Assembly (NCBI RefSeq): GCF_001889605.1
Contig: NZ_CP018171.1
Span: 2,688,501-2,752,500 of the forward strand
DNA: 64,000 bases
DNA from: Aquibium oceanicum
GTDB taxonomy: Bacteria; Pseudomonadota; Alphaproteobacteria; Rhizobiales; Rhizobiaceae
Direction of reading: 5' to 3'
Part shown: in pieces, positions 1-10,050 of the stretch
Layout: every line of letters starts with the position of its first letter
How positions within the stretch are numbered: position 1 is the stretch's first letter
The notes under the pieces: generated by a model
Database searches by the model: none
What the model was told of the DNA's origin: nothing
What the model saw: the letters and a program-made list of their open reading frames with translations, nothing else
Made by a program: the position numbers and the translations under genes

Positions 1-396
1 GCACGACTTCGCAAGAGCGTCCTCTTCGCGATCGGCGGCGGCATCGCGGGGCTCGCGGGCGCGCTCTATGCCTCCTGGGCCGAGATCGTGACGCCCGGTC
101 TCTTCTCGCTCGGCCAGTCGGCCGAGATCATCATCTGGTGCATCGTCGGAGGTCTCGGCACGCTGGTCGGACCCGTCCTGGGCGCGGCGGTTCTCGGCTA
201 CCTGAAATTCGCGCTCGGCCAGCAGACGGCGGTCGACAACGTGCTCGTCATGGGCCTGATCCTCGTCGTCGTCGTGCTCGTCCTGCCGCGCGGCGTGGTG
301 CCGTCGCTGATCACTGCCTTCAGCCGCTCGTCGCGCCGCAGAGGCCCCGGGAGCAGGCGACGCCGCGGACCCAGGGGAGCGCGCGCCGATGGCTGA
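1..396 (+). CDS. ABC transporter permease, LivM/UrtC-type (C-terminal part)
   Basis: This is the C-terminal ~131 residues of an inner-membrane permease of the branched-chain amino acid/urea ABC family; the 5' part lies outside the window. The visible part has hydrophobic segments and the family's conserved stretch AGLAGALYASWAEIVTP, then GGLGTLVGPVLGA, both typical of LivM/UrtC ends. The tail is a short Arg/Gly-rich cytosolic extension. The stop overlaps the next ATPase start by 8 nt, so it is cotranscribed with it. The substrate cannot be read from this fragment; the neighbouring amidase suggests urea or short-chain amides (inference). Confidence 0.9.
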   Translation, partial: ARLRKSVLFAIGGGIAGLAGALYASWAEIVTPGLFSLGQSAEIIIWCIVGGLGTLVGPVLGAAVLGYLKFALGQQTAVDNVLVMGLILVVVVLVLPRGVVPSLITAFSRSSRRRGPGSRRRRGPRGARADG

Positions 397-1105
397 CGTC
401 GTCCTCGAGACCCGCAACCTCACCATGCGGTTCGGCGGCGTCACCGCCGTCGACAACGTCAATTTCAAGCTCCGCCGCGGCGAGCTTCGCTGCCTGATCG
501 GGCCGAACGGCGCGGGCAAGACCACCTTCTTCCGCTGCCTTACCGGCATCCTCAAGCCGACCGCCGGCGAGGTCTTCATCGACGACATCGAAACCACCGG
601 TTGGGACCCGCAGTACGTCGCGCGCATGGGCATCGGCATCAAGACGCAGGTGCCGAGCGTCATGGACGGTCTGTCGGTGCGCGAGAACGTCTGGCTGTCG
701 GCCTACCGCCTGAGCGGTGCCCGGGAGGCGGATCGCATCGCGGCCGAGGTCATCGAGCGGCTCGGCCTCGGCGACATCGCACGTTCCACCGTCGGACGGC
801 TCGCACACGGCGAACGCCAGCGCGTCGAACTCGGCATCGTGGTCGCAGCGCGCCCCTGGCTGGTGCTCCTGGACGAGCCGGCGGCGGGCATGACCGGCGA
901 GGAGGTCGAGCGCATGGTCGGCATCATCCACGAGATCAACCGCGACGCGGCTTTGATCATCGTCGAGCACGACATGCAGTTCATCCGCTCGATCGCGGCA
1001 CAGATTACCGTCTTCTCGCAGGGAGCCGTGCTGATGGAAGACACGGTCGAGGCCGTCATGAGCGACAGCCGCGTGCGCGACGTCTACCTGGGCAAGAGGG
1101 GCTGA
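389..1105 (+). CDS. ABC transporter ATP-binding protein, LivG/UrtD-type
   Basis: First ATPase subunit (238 aa) of the importer. Walker A is GPNGAGKTT at residues 38-46, the signature loop is the variant LAHGERQ, and Walker B is LVLLDEPAAGM followed by the switch His in VEHDM. The HGE/HGQ-type signature and the AAGM after Walker B are usual for LivG/UrtD, not for other ABC importers. It starts inside the permease gene (8-nt overlap) and its TGA shares bases with the next ATG (TGATG), so the three genes are translationally coupled. A GGGGAG ribosome site lies upstream of the ATG. Confidence 0.92.
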   Translation: MADVVLETRNLTMRFGGVTAVDNVNFKLRRGELRCLIGPNGAGKTTFFRCLTGILKPTAGEVFIDDIETTGWDPQYVARMGIGIKTQVPSVMDGLSVRENVWLSAYRLSGAREADRIAAEVIERLGLGDIARSTVGRLAHGERQRVELGIVVAARPWLVLLDEPAAGMTGEEVERMVGIIHEINRDAALIIVEHDMQFIRSIAAQITVFSQGAVLMEDTVEAVMSDSRVRDVYLGKRG

Positions 1106-3642
1106 TGACCGACACGCGCTCCGCTCTCGACATCCGCGGCCTGACGGCCGGCTACGGGCGCATCCCCGTCCTGCACGGCATCGACCTGACCGTCGCCGCT
1201 GACGAATTCGTCGGCATTCTCGGCCACAACGGCATGGGGAAGTCGACGCTCCTGAAGACCGTGATGGGGTTTATCCCCGCGACGGGCGGCACGGTGAGGC
1301 TCGACGGCGAGGACGTCACCGGGCTTCCCCCGCACGAGCGTTCGCGGCGCGGCATCGGCTACGTGCCGCAGGGCAGGGGCATCTTCCCGAAACTGTCCGT
1401 GCGCGACAACCTGCGCATGGCCTGGCATGCCGACACGGGGCTGGACGAGGGCGAAGCCGTCGACCGCGTGCTCGCCGATTTCCCGCGCGTCGAGCGCCTT
1501 CTCGATCGCGACGGCGGTGCGCTATCCGGCGGCGAGCAACAGTTGCTGGCGCTTGCCCGCTGCCTCATGGCCAATCCCTGGCTCCTCCTTCTCGACGAAC
1601 CGACCGAGGGCATACAGCCCTCCATCATCGAGGAGATCGAGGACACGCTGACAAGATTGCGCAGGAGCCGCGGCCTGACCGTCGTGCTGGTCGAGCAGAA
1701 TTTCGAGTTCATCGCCACGCTGTCCGACCGGGTCGTCGTCCTGGAGCGCGGCCGCGTCACCGGCGAGATCCATGCCGAGGCGCTGAAGGACCCGCGCCAG
1801 GTGGAGGAATTCCTCGGCTTCGGATCGGTGCGCCGCACCCGTGCCGGCGGCGGCCATGGCGCGACATCACCCTCGCCCGCGCGGCCCGCCGGCTCCCGCC
1901 CCTCCGGCGCACCGGCGCAGGCCCTGCCCGGCGTGCCGACCTTCAGCCCCGCCGGCAATCCCGCCATGGCCGCGCATGCGATGCTCTCGCCCTCATCGGC
2001 GCGCCCCGCGCCGGCCGCGATGGCTGCGTCCTATCCATCGTCCACCCATTCCGCGCCTCCTGCCGCAGCGCCTGCGATCCCGCGCGGCCCGGAGCGTGCG
2101 CCAACCGATCTTCCGAGGGAGTTTTCAATGAGCATCAGGCGACCCACGCTGGAGCAGATGCGCAGTCTGGTCGGCGGCCTCCACATGTCGATGGGCGACC
2201 GGGAGATCATGGATTACATGACGCTGATGGAAGCGACCTTCGAGGCCTACGACGTCGTTGCCGGCATGCCCGACAACCTGCCGCAGGTGAAGTATCCGCG
2301 CACGCCGGGCTATCGGCCTCCGGCGTCCGAAAACCCGATGAACGCCTGGTACGTCAAGTCCGAGGTGCGCGGTGCGCATTCGGGACCGCTCGCTGGGCGA
2401 AAGATCGTGCTCAAGGACAATGTCTGCCTGGCAGGCGTGCCGATGATGAACGGTGCCTCGACGCTGGAAGGCTATACGCCCGACGTCGACGCCACCGTCG
2501 TCACCCGCATCCTCGACGCGGGCGGCACCATCGTGGGCAAGGCGCATTGCGAATTTTTCTGCCTTTCGGGCGGCAGCCACACCAACGCGACCGGGCCTGT
2601 TCATAACCCCTGGAAGAGGGGCTACATCGCCGGCGGCTCGTCCTCCGGCTCCGGGGCGCTGGTCGGGGCGGGAGAGGTCGACATGGCGATCGGCGGCGAC
2701 CAGGGCGGCTCGATCCGCATGCCGGCCTCCTTCTCCGGCGCCTACGGCATGAAGGCCACCCACGGGCTGGTGCCCTATACCGGAATCATGCCGATCGAGC
2801 CGACGATCGACCATGCCGGACCGATCACCCAGAACGTGCGCGACAACGCGCTGCTGCTGGAAGTCATCGCCGGAGAGGACGGCCTCGACCCACGCCAGTA
2901 CGCGCCGCGCATCGACCGTTACACCGACGCGCTCGGGCAGGGGGTGTCGGGCATGCGCATCGGCATCGTGCGCGAGGGGTTCGGCCGCCCTGAATCGGAA
3001 GCGGACGTCGACGAGAAGGTCCGCGTCGCCGCCCGGCGCTTCCGCGATCTCGGCGCGACGGTGGAGGACATTTCCGTTCCCATGCACATGCAGGGCCAGG
3101 CGATCTGGACGCCGATCGCGCTTGAAGGCCTGACCGACATCATGATGCATGGCAACGGCTTTGCCACCGGCTGGCGCGGACTCTACGTCACCAGCCTGCT
3201 CGACTATCATTCCAATTGGCGCGCACGCGCCGACGAACTGTCGAAGAGCCTGAAGATCTCGATGTTCGTGGGCGAGTACATGCTCAAGCACCATCGCGGG
3301 CACTACTACGCCAAGGCGCAGAACCTGTCGCGTCGGCTGCGCGCGGCCTACGACGCCGCGCTCGGCCAGTACGATCTGCTGCTGATGCCCACCATGCCCA
3401 TGAAGGCTCAGCCGCTGCCGCCGTCCGACGCGCCTCTCGCCCTCTACATCCAGCGCGCCTTCGAGATGATCGGCAACACCTGTCCGTTCGACACGACAGG
3501 GCACCCGGCGATGACCATTCCCTGCGGCCTGTCGGAAGGGCTCCCGATCGGCATGATGCTGATCGGGCGGCACTACCAGGAGAGCACGATCTACCGGGCT
3601 GCCGCCGCCTTCGAGCGGATCGGAGACTGGCGGACGATGTGA
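1105..3642 (+). CDS. LivF/UrtE-type ABC ATPase fused in frame to an amidase
   Basis: One open frame of 845 codons. Residues 1-245 are a LivF/UrtE ATPase: GHNGMGKST Walker A, LSGGEQQ signature, and LLLDEPTEGIQPSII, the Walker B form I associate with urea-transporter UrtE. Residues 246-341 are an Ala/Pro-rich low-complexity linker. From residue 342 (MSIRRPTLEQ) there is a full-length (504 aa) amidase-signature enzyme with the Ser-cisSer-Lys triad visible: Lys in VLKDN, cis-Ser in GGSSSGSG, nucleophile Ser in GGDQGGSIR. It should hydrolyse an amide whose import the ABC system provides. No stop separates the halves, but a good ribosome site precedes the internal ATG at 2128, so a separate amidase may also be made. 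The fusion could reflect loss of the ATPase stop codon; the substrate is unknown. Confidence 0.85.
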   Translation: MTDTRSALDIRGLTAGYGRIPVLHGIDLTVAADEFVGILGHNGMGKSTLLKTVMGFIPATGGTVRLDGEDVTGLPPHERSRRGIGYVPQGRGIFPKLSVRDNLRMAWHADTGLDEGEAVDRVLADFPRVERLLDRDGGALSGGEQQLLALARCLMANPWLLLLDEPTEGIQPSIIEEIEDTLTRLRRSRGLTVVLVEQNFEFIATLSDRVVVLERGRVTGEIHAEALKDPRQVEEFLGFGSVRRTRAGGGHGATSPSPARPAGSRPSGAPAQALPGVPTFSPAGNPAMAAHAMLSPSSARPAPAAMAASYPSSTHSAPPAAAPAIPRGPERAPTDLPREFSMSIRRPTLEQMRSLVGGLHMSMGDREIMDYMTLMEATFEAYDVVAGMPDNLPQVKYPRTPGYRPPASENPMNAWYVKSEVRGAHSGPLAGRKIVLKDNVCLAGVPMMNGASTLEGYTPDVDATVVTRILDAGGTIVGKAHCEFFCLSGGSHTNATGPVHNPWKRGYIAGGSSSGSGALVGAGEVDMAIGGDQGGSIRMPASFSGAYGMKATHGLVPYTGIMPIEPTIDHAGPITQNVRDNALLLEVIAGEDGLDPRQYAPRIDRYTDALGQGVSGMRIGIVREGFGRPESEADVDEKVRVAARRFRDLGATVEDISVPMHMQGQAIWTPIALEGLTDIMMHGNGFATGWRGLYVTSLLDYHSNWRARADELSKSLKISMFVGEYMLKHHRGHYYAKAQNLSRRLRAAYDAALGQYDLLLMPTMPMKAQPLPPSDAPLALYIQRAFEMIGNTCPFDTTGHPAMTIPCGLSEGLPIGMMLIGRHYQESTIYRAAAAFERIGDWRTM
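2115..2130 (+). promoter_or_regulatory. Internal ribosome binding site and ATG for stand-alone amidase
   Basis: GAGGGA at 2115-2120 lies 7-8 nt before an in-frame ATG at 2128, exactly where amidase homology begins. This is a stronger initiation site than expected by chance inside a fused gene. It suggests the amidase can be, or once was, translated independently of the LivF half. Confidence 0.55.
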
Positions 3643-3723
3643 GGCGAGCGGCAGGCTTGGCCGTCCGCGCCATTCCTGCCATCTTCACGCCGCGAGCAAC
3701 GCATGCTCATCGGGAGGAGCATC

Positions 3724-5508
3724 ATGAACGGATTGTCGGAACCTCTGGGAGGGGTCCTGTCGAAAAGCCTGCTGACGCGGGAGGCGGAGCCGGTAACCGA
3801 TCCCGCGGAGCTGAAGCCGCGCGAAGACAAGTCCTGGGTCGTGGGCGACCGATCGGTTCCGCTCCTGCGCCAGACGATCCCGCAAGCGCTTGCGCAGACC
3901 GTGGCGCGGCTCGGGTACCGCCCCGCGGCGATCTTCTGCGAGGCGGGGCGGCGCTACACCTGGAGCGAGTTCGCACGCGAGGTCGATGCCGTGGCGGCGG
4001 GGCTCCTCGCGCTCGGGCTGGAGAAGGGCGACCGGATCGGCATCTGGTCGCCGAACCGTCCCGAATGGCTGGTCACCCAGTTCGCCACCGCGCGGGTCGG
4101 GCTGGTGCTGGTGACGATCAATCCCGCCTACCGCCTCTCCGAACTCGAATACGTGCTGAACAAGGTCGGCTGCAAGGCGCTGGTTGCCGCGGCGCGCTTC
4201 AAGTCGAGCGACTATCTCGAAATGATCCGCTCACTTGCGCCGGAACTGGAGACGGCCGAGCCGGGACGGCTACAGGCCAGGCGTGTGCCTTCGCTTCGGG
4301 CAGTCATCCGCATGGGCGCGGAAAAATCCCCTGGCATGCTCTCCTTCGATGATCTCGCGAACCTCGCCGGCCCCGCACAGATGCGCACGGTCGATGCCGT
4401 CTCGGCCACGCTCGATCCCGACGAGGCGATCAACATCCAGTTCACAAGCGGCACCACCGGCGCGCCGAAGGGCGCGACGCTGACGCATGCCAACATCCTG
4501 AACAATGCCGACATGGTCACCCGTACGATCCGGCTCACCGAGGCCGACCGGCTGTGCATCCCCGTGCCGCTCTACCATTGCTTCGGCATGGTGATGGGCA
4601 CGCTCGGCTGCGTCACCAAGGGTGCGACCATGGTGTTTCCCGGCGAGGGCTTCGATGCGACCTCCGCCCTGCAGGCCGTGGCAGGCGAGCGCTGCACCGG
4701 CTTCTACGGCGTGCCGACCATGTTCGTCGCCATGCTCGACCATCCGGATTTCAAGCGCTTCGACGTGACGTCGCTGCGTACCGGCATCATGGCCGGCGCT
4801 CCCTGTCCGATCGAGGTGATGAAGCGGGTCGTTTCTGATCTGCACATGCCCGAGGTGACGATTGCCTACGGGATGACGGAGACCAGCCCCGTCTCCTTCC
4901 AGAGCCATGTCAACGATCCCTTGGAAAAGCGCGTCTCGACGGTCGGGCGCATTCATCCGCATGTCGAGGTCAAGGTCATCGACGAGACCGGGCAGACCGT
5001 GCCGGTCGGCGTCTCGGGCGAACTCTGCACGCGCGGCTATTCCGTCATGAAGGGCTATTGGGACGACGCGGACAAGACGGCCGAGGCGATCGACGCGGAC
5101 GGCTGGATGCACACCGGCGATCTGGCGACGATCGACGGCGACGGCTACTGCAACATCGTAGGACGCGTAAAGGACATGGTGATCCGCGGCGGCGAGAACG
5201 TCTATCCGCGCGAGGTCGAGGAGTTCCTCTATCGCCATCCCAAGGTCGCGCAGGTGCAGGTGTTCGGCGTGCCGGACGAGCGCTATGGCGAGGAACTGGC
5301 GGCCTGGATCGTGCTTCACCCGCACGAGGAAGCGACCGAGGAAGAGATCCGAGCCTTCTGCCGCGGCCAGATCGCGCACTACAAAGTGCCGCGCTATGTA
5401 AGCTTCAAGGACGCCTTGCCGATGACGGTCACCGGCAAGCCGCAAAAATTCATCATGCGCGACGAGATGGTGGCCGAACTCGGACTCAGCGAATCGAAGA
5501 CCGCGTGA
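3724..5508 (+). CDS. AMP-binding acyl-CoA synthetase
   Basis: Adenylate-forming ligase of 594 aa that activates a carboxylic acid to its CoA thioester with ATP. Motifs in order: [12 protein letters not shown] phosphate loop, [24 protein letters not shown], the hinge region [16 protein letters not shown], and the C-terminal catalytic Lys in TVTGKPQK. It resembles medium/long-chain fatty-acyl-CoA ligases; the exact substrate is unknown. I chose the ATG at 3724 because GGGAGGAG sits just upstream; an ATG at 3703 has no such site. It follows the amidase by 81 nt on the same strand, so it could activate the acid that the amidase releases (inference). Confidence 0.9.
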   Translation: MNGLSEPLGGVLSKSLLTREAEPVTDPAELKPREDKSWVVGDRSVPLLRQTIPQALAQTVARLGYRPAAIFCEAGRRYTWSEFAREVDAVAAGLLALGLEKGDRIGIWSPNRPEWLVTQFATARVGLVLVTINPAYRLSELEYVLNKVGCKALVAAARFKSSDYLEMIRSLAPELETAEPGRLQARRVPSLRAVIRMGAEKSPGMLSFDDLANLAGPAQMRTVDAVSATLDPDEAINIQFTSGTTGAPKGATLTHANILNNADMVTRTIRLTEADRLCIPVPLYHCFGMVMGTLGCVTKGATMVFPGEGFDATSALQAVAGERCTGFYGVPTMFVAMLDHPDFKRFDVTSLRTGIMAGAPCPIEVMKRVVSDLHMPEVTIAYGMTETSPVSFQSHVNDPLEKRVSTVGRIHPHVEVKVIDETGQTVPVGVSGELCTRGYSVMKGYWDDADKTAEAIDADGWMHTGDLATIDGDGYCNIVGRVKDMVIRGGENVYPREVEEFLYRHPKVAQVQVFGVPDERYGEELAAWIVLHPHEEATEEEIRAFCRGQIAHYKVPRYVSFKDALPMTVTGKPQKFIMRDEMVAELGLSESKTA

Positions 5509-5560
5509 AGTCTCGCGTGTTTGCCCATCGGGCTGCGCAACGGGGATTGCTTGGGAAAAA

Positions 5561-5636
<76 letters not shown>

Positions 5637-5738
5637 CCGGGCGCCAGTGTCGCGTTCGACGCCGACGTGGAGGCTACATAGCGGGTCGACCGCACCGTTG
5701 CAACCCTTTCCCGACCGACTATTTTGCCGGCGCGGCGA

Positions 5739-6659
5739 TCAGACCGACAGCGTACCCTCGGCCATTCGGATCGCGTGTCCTCCGATCCGGGCAGCGCCGA
5801 TCTGGCCTTGCGCGACGTCGATCTCGAGCCGGATCGCTGAGGGCCGGCCTATCTCCACGCCTTGCTCGATCCAGACCCGGTAGTCGCCGTCCAGAGGCTC
5901 GTCGTGCTGCATGATCTGGCCGGCGAAGGCTGCCGCCGCCGCTCCCGTCGCCGGATCCTCGGGGATGCCGTCATGAGTGGCGAACATGCGGGCATGGAAA
6001 CCGCATGCGTGGTCGACCGTCTCCCGACAGTAGACATAGGCGTAGGCGATCGTCGACCCGATGCGGGGCGCGATGTCGAGCCAGGCGTGGGCGTCCATAC
6101 TGGCGCGAGCTGCGGCATCGAGCCCGCTGACGGGTACCGCCACGAAGGGTACGCCCGCAGACCATGCCGCGGGCCGGTGATTCTCGAAGCCGATGTCGTC
6201 GGGATCAAGGCCGAGCGCTGCGGCGATGAGCTCGGGCTCGGCAGAGAGCGCCACAGGCTCCGGCAAGCGCGGCAGGTCGAACTCAGCGAAGGCCGTTGCC
6301 CCGTCCGTCCGAGTGACGGCACAGCGCACCGGGCCGACCTTTTCCTCCAGCACCAGGATCGCCGTCCCGCCGGTCCTCTCCTGCATTCCGTCCCGTTCGA
6401 ACAGCGCGATCGCGGTGCCCACCGTCGGGTGCCCGGCGAAGGGCAATTCCGAGCGTGGCGTGAAGATGCGGATGGCGGCGGTATGGACCGGATGGGACGG
6501 AGGCGCGACGAAGACGGTCTCGGAGAGATTGAATTCGGCGGCGATCGCCTGCATGGCCTCGGCGGAAAGGCCTTCGGCATCGTGGACGATCGCCAGCGGA
6601 TTGCCGGCGAGCGCGCGATCCGTGAAGACGTCGTAGATCTGGTACCGGCGCGGCGTCAT
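5739..6659 (-). CDS. PhzF family phenazine biosynthesis-like isomerase
   Basis: A 306-aa PhzF-superfamily protein (diaminopimelate-epimerase fold). Visible family motifs are GNPLAIV near the N-terminus, the Glu in EFNLSETVFV that matches the catalytic acid of PhzF, PFAGHPTVGTA, and near the C-terminus EDPATGAAAAAFAG. Members isomerise small metabolites; most are uncharacterised and no phenazine genes are present, so no phenazine role is implied. The start at 6659 is supported by AAAGGAGA 8 nt upstream; an upstream extension of the frame to 6911 would overlap the divergent efflux gene and lacks family homology. Confidence 0.9.
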   Translation of the reverse strand: MTPRRYQIYDVFTDRALAGNPLAIVHDAEGLSAEAMQAIAAEFNLSETVFVAPPSHPVHTAAIRIFTPRSELPFAGHPTVGTAIALFERDGMQERTGGTAILVLEEKVGPVRCAVTRTDGATAFAEFDLPRLPEPVALSAEPELIAAALGLDPDDIGFENHRPAAWSAGVPFVAVPVSGLDAAARASMDAHAWLDIAPRIGSTIAYAYVYCRETVDHACGFHARMFATHDGIPEDPATGAAAAAFAGQIMQHDEPLDGDYRVWIEQGVEIGRPSAIRLEIDVAQGQIGAARIGGHAIRMAEGTLSV

Positions 6660-6828
6660 CAGCAGATCTCCTTTTGCTTGGGCCTGCGTGACATAGCGCA
6701 AAGATGAGCAAAAATTAATTTGTAATATCCGCGCACTGGCCCAATCTGTGGCCTGAAGGTGACATGCCAGACTGTCCGTTCGCGAACGCCACGCCGCGAT
6801 CGGCACTGGAAACCGGAGAGGGTTCGGC

Positions 6829-8139
6829 ATGGACCAGATCGTCGAGCGGCCGAAGCCGGCCGAGACCCCGACACAATCGATCGAGGACGCGCTCGGCATG
6901 GCCGGCGGCACGCGCCGTCGCGGCCGGCGCTGGGTATGGCTCGTCCTCCTCCTTTTCGTGGCGGCGGCCGGGGCCTACGCGTGGTGGTCCGCGTCGAGCG
7001 GTTCTGGAGACGTCGTGGCCTATCAGACGGTGCCCGCCGCGCGCGGCGATCTGACCGTCGAGATCACCGCCACCGGTACCCTTCAGCCGCTTACACAGGT
7101 CGACGTTTCCAGCGAGCTTTCCGGCGTCGTACGCGCCGTGCCGGTCCGGGAGAACCAGACGGTCGCAAAGGGCGACGTCCTGGCCGAACTCGACACGACG
7201 CGTCTCTCCGCCCAGGTCGAGCGCGCCGAGGCCTCCCTGCAGGCCGCCGAGGCGAAGCTCAACGAGGCGCGGACGACGCTGAAGGAGACGGAACAGACGC
7301 TGGCGCGCACCCAGAGCCTGTCCGGACGCGGCATGGTCACCGAACAGGCGCTGGAAGGCGCGGTCGCCTCCCGCGATCGTGCCAACAGCGCCGTCGCGAC
7401 CGCTCAGGCCAACGTCGCCATCGCCGCGGCGGATCTGAAGCTTCAGCGCGCCGACCTCGCCAAGAGCACCATCTACGCGCCCATCGACGGCATCGTCCTG
7501 ACCCGGGACGTCGATCCCGGACAGACCGTGGCCTCGTCGCTATCGGCGCCCGTGCTTTTCGTCATCGCTGAAAACCTCGAGACCATGATCGTGGAGGCGG
7601 CGATCGACGAGGCCGACATCGGCGCCGTCGCCAAGGGCCAGGACGCCCGCTTCACCGTCGATGCATTTCCGAACCGCCGCTTCGACGCGACGATCTCCGA
7701 CATCTCCTTCGCCTCGGTCACCACCGAGGGCGTCGTGACCTATGACGCCAGGCTGGCGGTCGACAATTCCGACCTAGCGTTGCGGCCGGGCATGACGGCG
7801 ACCGTGTCGGTCGTGACGCGCGAGGCCAACGACGTCGTTCTCGTGCCGAGCGCCGCCTTCCGGTTCCGGCCGCCTGCGATCGAGCGCGATTCGGGAGGCT
7901 TCGGCCTGCAGGACCTCTTCGGCGGACGCCGCATGAGCCGCATCTTCGAACGGCGCCAGTCTACCGTCGCGGCCGATGGTTCGCGCACGCTCTACGTGCT
8001 GCGCGACGGGCAGCCGACGGCGACCAGCGTGCGCACCGGCTCGACCGACGGCGAGAACACTGAGATCCTCTCCGGCCTCGAGGAAGGCGACCTCGTGGTC
8101 ACCGGCACCGGTCAGCCCGGCGCGCGGGCGCGACGCTGA
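6829..8139 (+). CDS. MacA-like periplasmic adaptor (HlyD/RND family)
   Basis: Membrane-fusion adaptor of 436 aa for a tripartite ABC efflux pump. A basic cytosolic end is followed by one membrane helix (about residues 35-53), a lipoyl/barrel-sandwich half (ITATGTLQPLTQVDVSSELSG), a long Ala/Glu-rich coiled-coil hairpin (about residues 115-190), the second lipoyl half (IYAPIDGIVLTRDVDPGQTV) and beta-barrel/MP domains. In MacAB systems the adaptor bridges the MacB ATPase-permease and a TolC channel and stimulates ATP hydrolysis. Its stop at 8139 overlaps the next start by one base. No TolC gene is present here. Confidence 0.9.
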   Translation: MDQIVERPKPAETPTQSIEDALGMAGGTRRRGRRWVWLVLLLFVAAAGAYAWWSASSGSGDVVAYQTVPAARGDLTVEITATGTLQPLTQVDVSSELSGVVRAVPVRENQTVAKGDVLAELDTTRLSAQVERAEASLQAAEAKLNEARTTLKETEQTLARTQSLSGRGMVTEQALEGAVASRDRANSAVATAQANVAIAAADLKLQRADLAKSTIYAPIDGIVLTRDVDPGQTVASSLSAPVLFVIAENLETMIVEAAIDEADIGAVAKGQDARFTVDAFPNRRFDATISDISFASVTTEGVVTYDARLAVDNSDLALRPGMTATVSVVTREANDVVLVPSAAFRFRPPAIERDSGGFGLQDLFGGRRMSRIFERRQSTVAADGSRTLYVLRDGQPTATSVRTGSTDGENTEILSGLEEGDLVVTGTGQPGARARR

Positions 8140-8840
8140 TGTCGAGGCCGCTTCTGACCTTCACGGACGTCTGGAAGACCTATGGCCACGGCGAGGCGCA
8201 GGTGCATGCGCTGGCCGGCGTGGACCTCGCCATCGAGCGCGGTGATTTCGTCGCCATCATGGGGCCGTCCGGATCGGGCAAGTCGACGGCGATGAACATC
8301 ATCGGCTGCCTCGACACGCCGACGCGCGGCATCTACGCCTTCGACGGGGTGGACGCGGGGCGGCTCGATCGGGGCCGCCGCGCCATACTGCGCAACCTCT
8401 ACATCGGCTTCGTCTTCCAGGGCTACAACCTGCTTGCACGCACCACCGCGGTCGAAAACGTCGAACTGCCGCTCGTCTATCGCGGCGTGCCCGCGCGCGA
8501 GCGGCGGGGCAGAGCGCTCGCCGCCCTCGGCCGGGTCGGGCTCGAAGGACGCGAGAACCACACGCCCGCGGAACTCTCCGGCGGCCAGCAGCAGCGCGTG
8601 GCGATCGCGCGGGCGATCGTGTCCGAACCGACGCTGCTCGTGGCCGACGAGCCGACCGGAAACCTCGACACCGCCCGCAGCCACGAGATCATGGAGCTTC
8701 TGACCGAGCTGAACCACGAGAAGAACCTGACCATCGTCATGGTCACGCACGAATCCGACATCGCCACCTACGCCGAGCGAGTAGTGAAGTTCGTCGACGG
8801 CCGGATAGCCGCCGACAGCCGCGTCGAGGAGATGGCGTGA
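8139..8840 (+). CDS. MacB-type ABC transporter ATP-binding subunit (LolD/FtsE class)
   Basis: ATPase of 233 aa, single domain. Walker [10 protein letters not shown] (residues 42-50), Q-loop VFQGYNLL, signature [14 protein letters not shown], Walker [13 protein letters not shown], switch His in VMVTHE. The ADEPTGNLD form is typical of the MacB/LolD/FtsE exporters. In E. coli MacB the ATPase and membrane domain are one chain; here they are separate genes in the order adaptor-ATPase-permease. It is coupled to both neighbours by overlapping stop/start codons. Substrate unknown. Confidence 0.92.
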   Translation: MSRPLLTFTDVWKTYGHGEAQVHALAGVDLAIERGDFVAIMGPSGSGKSTAMNIIGCLDTPTRGIYAFDGVDAGRLDRGRRAILRNLYIGFVFQGYNLLARTTAVENVELPLVYRGVPARERRGRALAALGRVGLEGRENHTPAELSGGQQQRVAIARAIVSEPTLLVADEPTGNLDTARSHEIMELLTELNHEKNLTIVMVTHESDIATYAERVVKFVDGRIAADSRVEEMA

Positions 8841-10048
8841 TGGTCTGGGAAACGGTTCGCCTCGCCCTGATCTCGGTGCGCCGCAACGCGCTGCGCTCCT
8901 TCCTGACGCTGCTCGGTATCGTCATCGGCGTGGCGGCGGTCATTGCCATGATCACCATCGGCTCTGGCACGACCGAGAAGGTCAAGGCCGACATCTCCAA
9001 GCTCGGCTCGAACCTTCTGGTGGTGCGTTCCGGCGGGGGCGGCGGCCCAGGCGGCCCGCGCGTCACGGCGCGTCCTCTCTCGGAGAAGGACTACACCATC
9101 CTCGCCACCAAGCTGGAGGGCAGCCAGGCGGTCTCCGCGGCCTCGCAGTCGATGAGCCGCGCCGTCTTCGGCACGGAGAGCATCATGACTGCGGTCACCG
9201 GCACCGACACGCACTATTTCGACGCGCGCGACTGGTCGCTGCTCTACGGGCGCCCCTTCAACGAATCGGAGGTACGCTCGGGCGCCAGCGTGTGCGTGAT
9301 CGGCAAAACGGTCAGCGACCAGTTCTTCGGCCCCGGAGACCCGACCGGCACGACCATCCGCGTCAAGCAGATGAGCTGCAAGGTCATCGGCCTCCTGGAA
9401 TCGAAGGGCTTTTCCGGCTTCGGGCAGGACCAGGACAACCTCGTCATGATGCCGCTGGCTGCCTTCCAGCGGCGGATCGCCGGCGACCGCGACATCGAGA
9501 CCATCTACGTCGCCGGACGCGACGGCATCCCCACCTCGACCATCCAGGCGAACGTGGAAGACCTGCTGCGCGAGAGCCGGCGCATCGCGCCCGACGCGGA
9601 CGACGATTTTTCCGTGCGCGACATGACCCAGATCGCCGACGCCATGGCCAGCACGACGACGACCATGACCGGCATGCTGGGTGCCGTCGCGGGCGTCAGC
9701 CTGCTCGTCGGCGGCATCGGTATCATGAACATCATGCTGGTTTCGGTTACGGAGCGAACCCGCGAGATCGGTATCCGGCTGGCGATTGGTGCGCACGAGA
9801 AGCACATCTTGCTGCAGTTCCTGGTCGAGGCGACGGTGCTGTCGGCGATCGGCGGGCTATCGGGTATCGCGCTCGGGCTGGGCATCGCCGGCGCCGTCTC
9901 GCAGCTTCTCGGCCTGCCGTTCAGCCCCTCGATGCTGATCGTGCTCCTCGCCTTCGGCTTCTCGGCGCTGATCGGAATGGTGTTCGGCTTCTTCCCCGCG
10001 CTGCGCGGCGCCCGGCTCGATCCGATCGACGCGCTCCGGCACGAGTAA
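8840..10048 (+). CDS. MacB-type ABC transporter permease (FtsX-like)
   Basis: Membrane subunit of 402 aa with the MacB topology: a first helix in RSFLTLLGIVIGVAAVIAMITIG, a large periplasmic domain (about residues 50-270), then three C-terminal helices ending in the FtsX domain with RTREIGIRLAIGA. The ATG at 8840 shares its A with the upstream TGA; a GTG at 8837 is an alternative. Together with the two preceding genes it forms a pump expected to expel a hydrophobic drug, peptide or envelope molecule; the cargo cannot be inferred. It ends 2 nt from the convergent zinc permease gene. Confidence 0.9.
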   Translation: MVWETVRLALISVRRNALRSFLTLLGIVIGVAAVIAMITIGSGTTEKVKADISKLGSNLLVVRSGGGGGPGGPRVTARPLSEKDYTILATKLEGSQAVSAASQSMSRAVFGTESIMTAVTGTDTHYFDARDWSLLYGRPFNESEVRSGASVCVIGKTVSDQFFGPGDPTGTTIRVKQMSCKVIGLLESKGFSGFGQDQDNLVMMPLAAFQRRIAGDRDIETIYVAGRDGIPTSTIQANVEDLLRESRRIAPDADDDFSVRDMTQIADAMASTTTTMTGMLGAVAGVSLLVGGIGIMNIMLVSVTERTREIGIRLAIGAHEKHILLQFLVEATVLSAIGGLSGIALGLGIAGAVSQLLGLPFSPSMLIVLLAFGFSALIGMVFGFFPALRGARLDPIDALRHE

Positions 10049-10050
10049 GT

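Noticed and set aside
2125-3573. Minus-strand 482-codon frame opposite the amidase
   Set aside because: Shadow of the amidase half, composition typical of GC-rich antisense frames.
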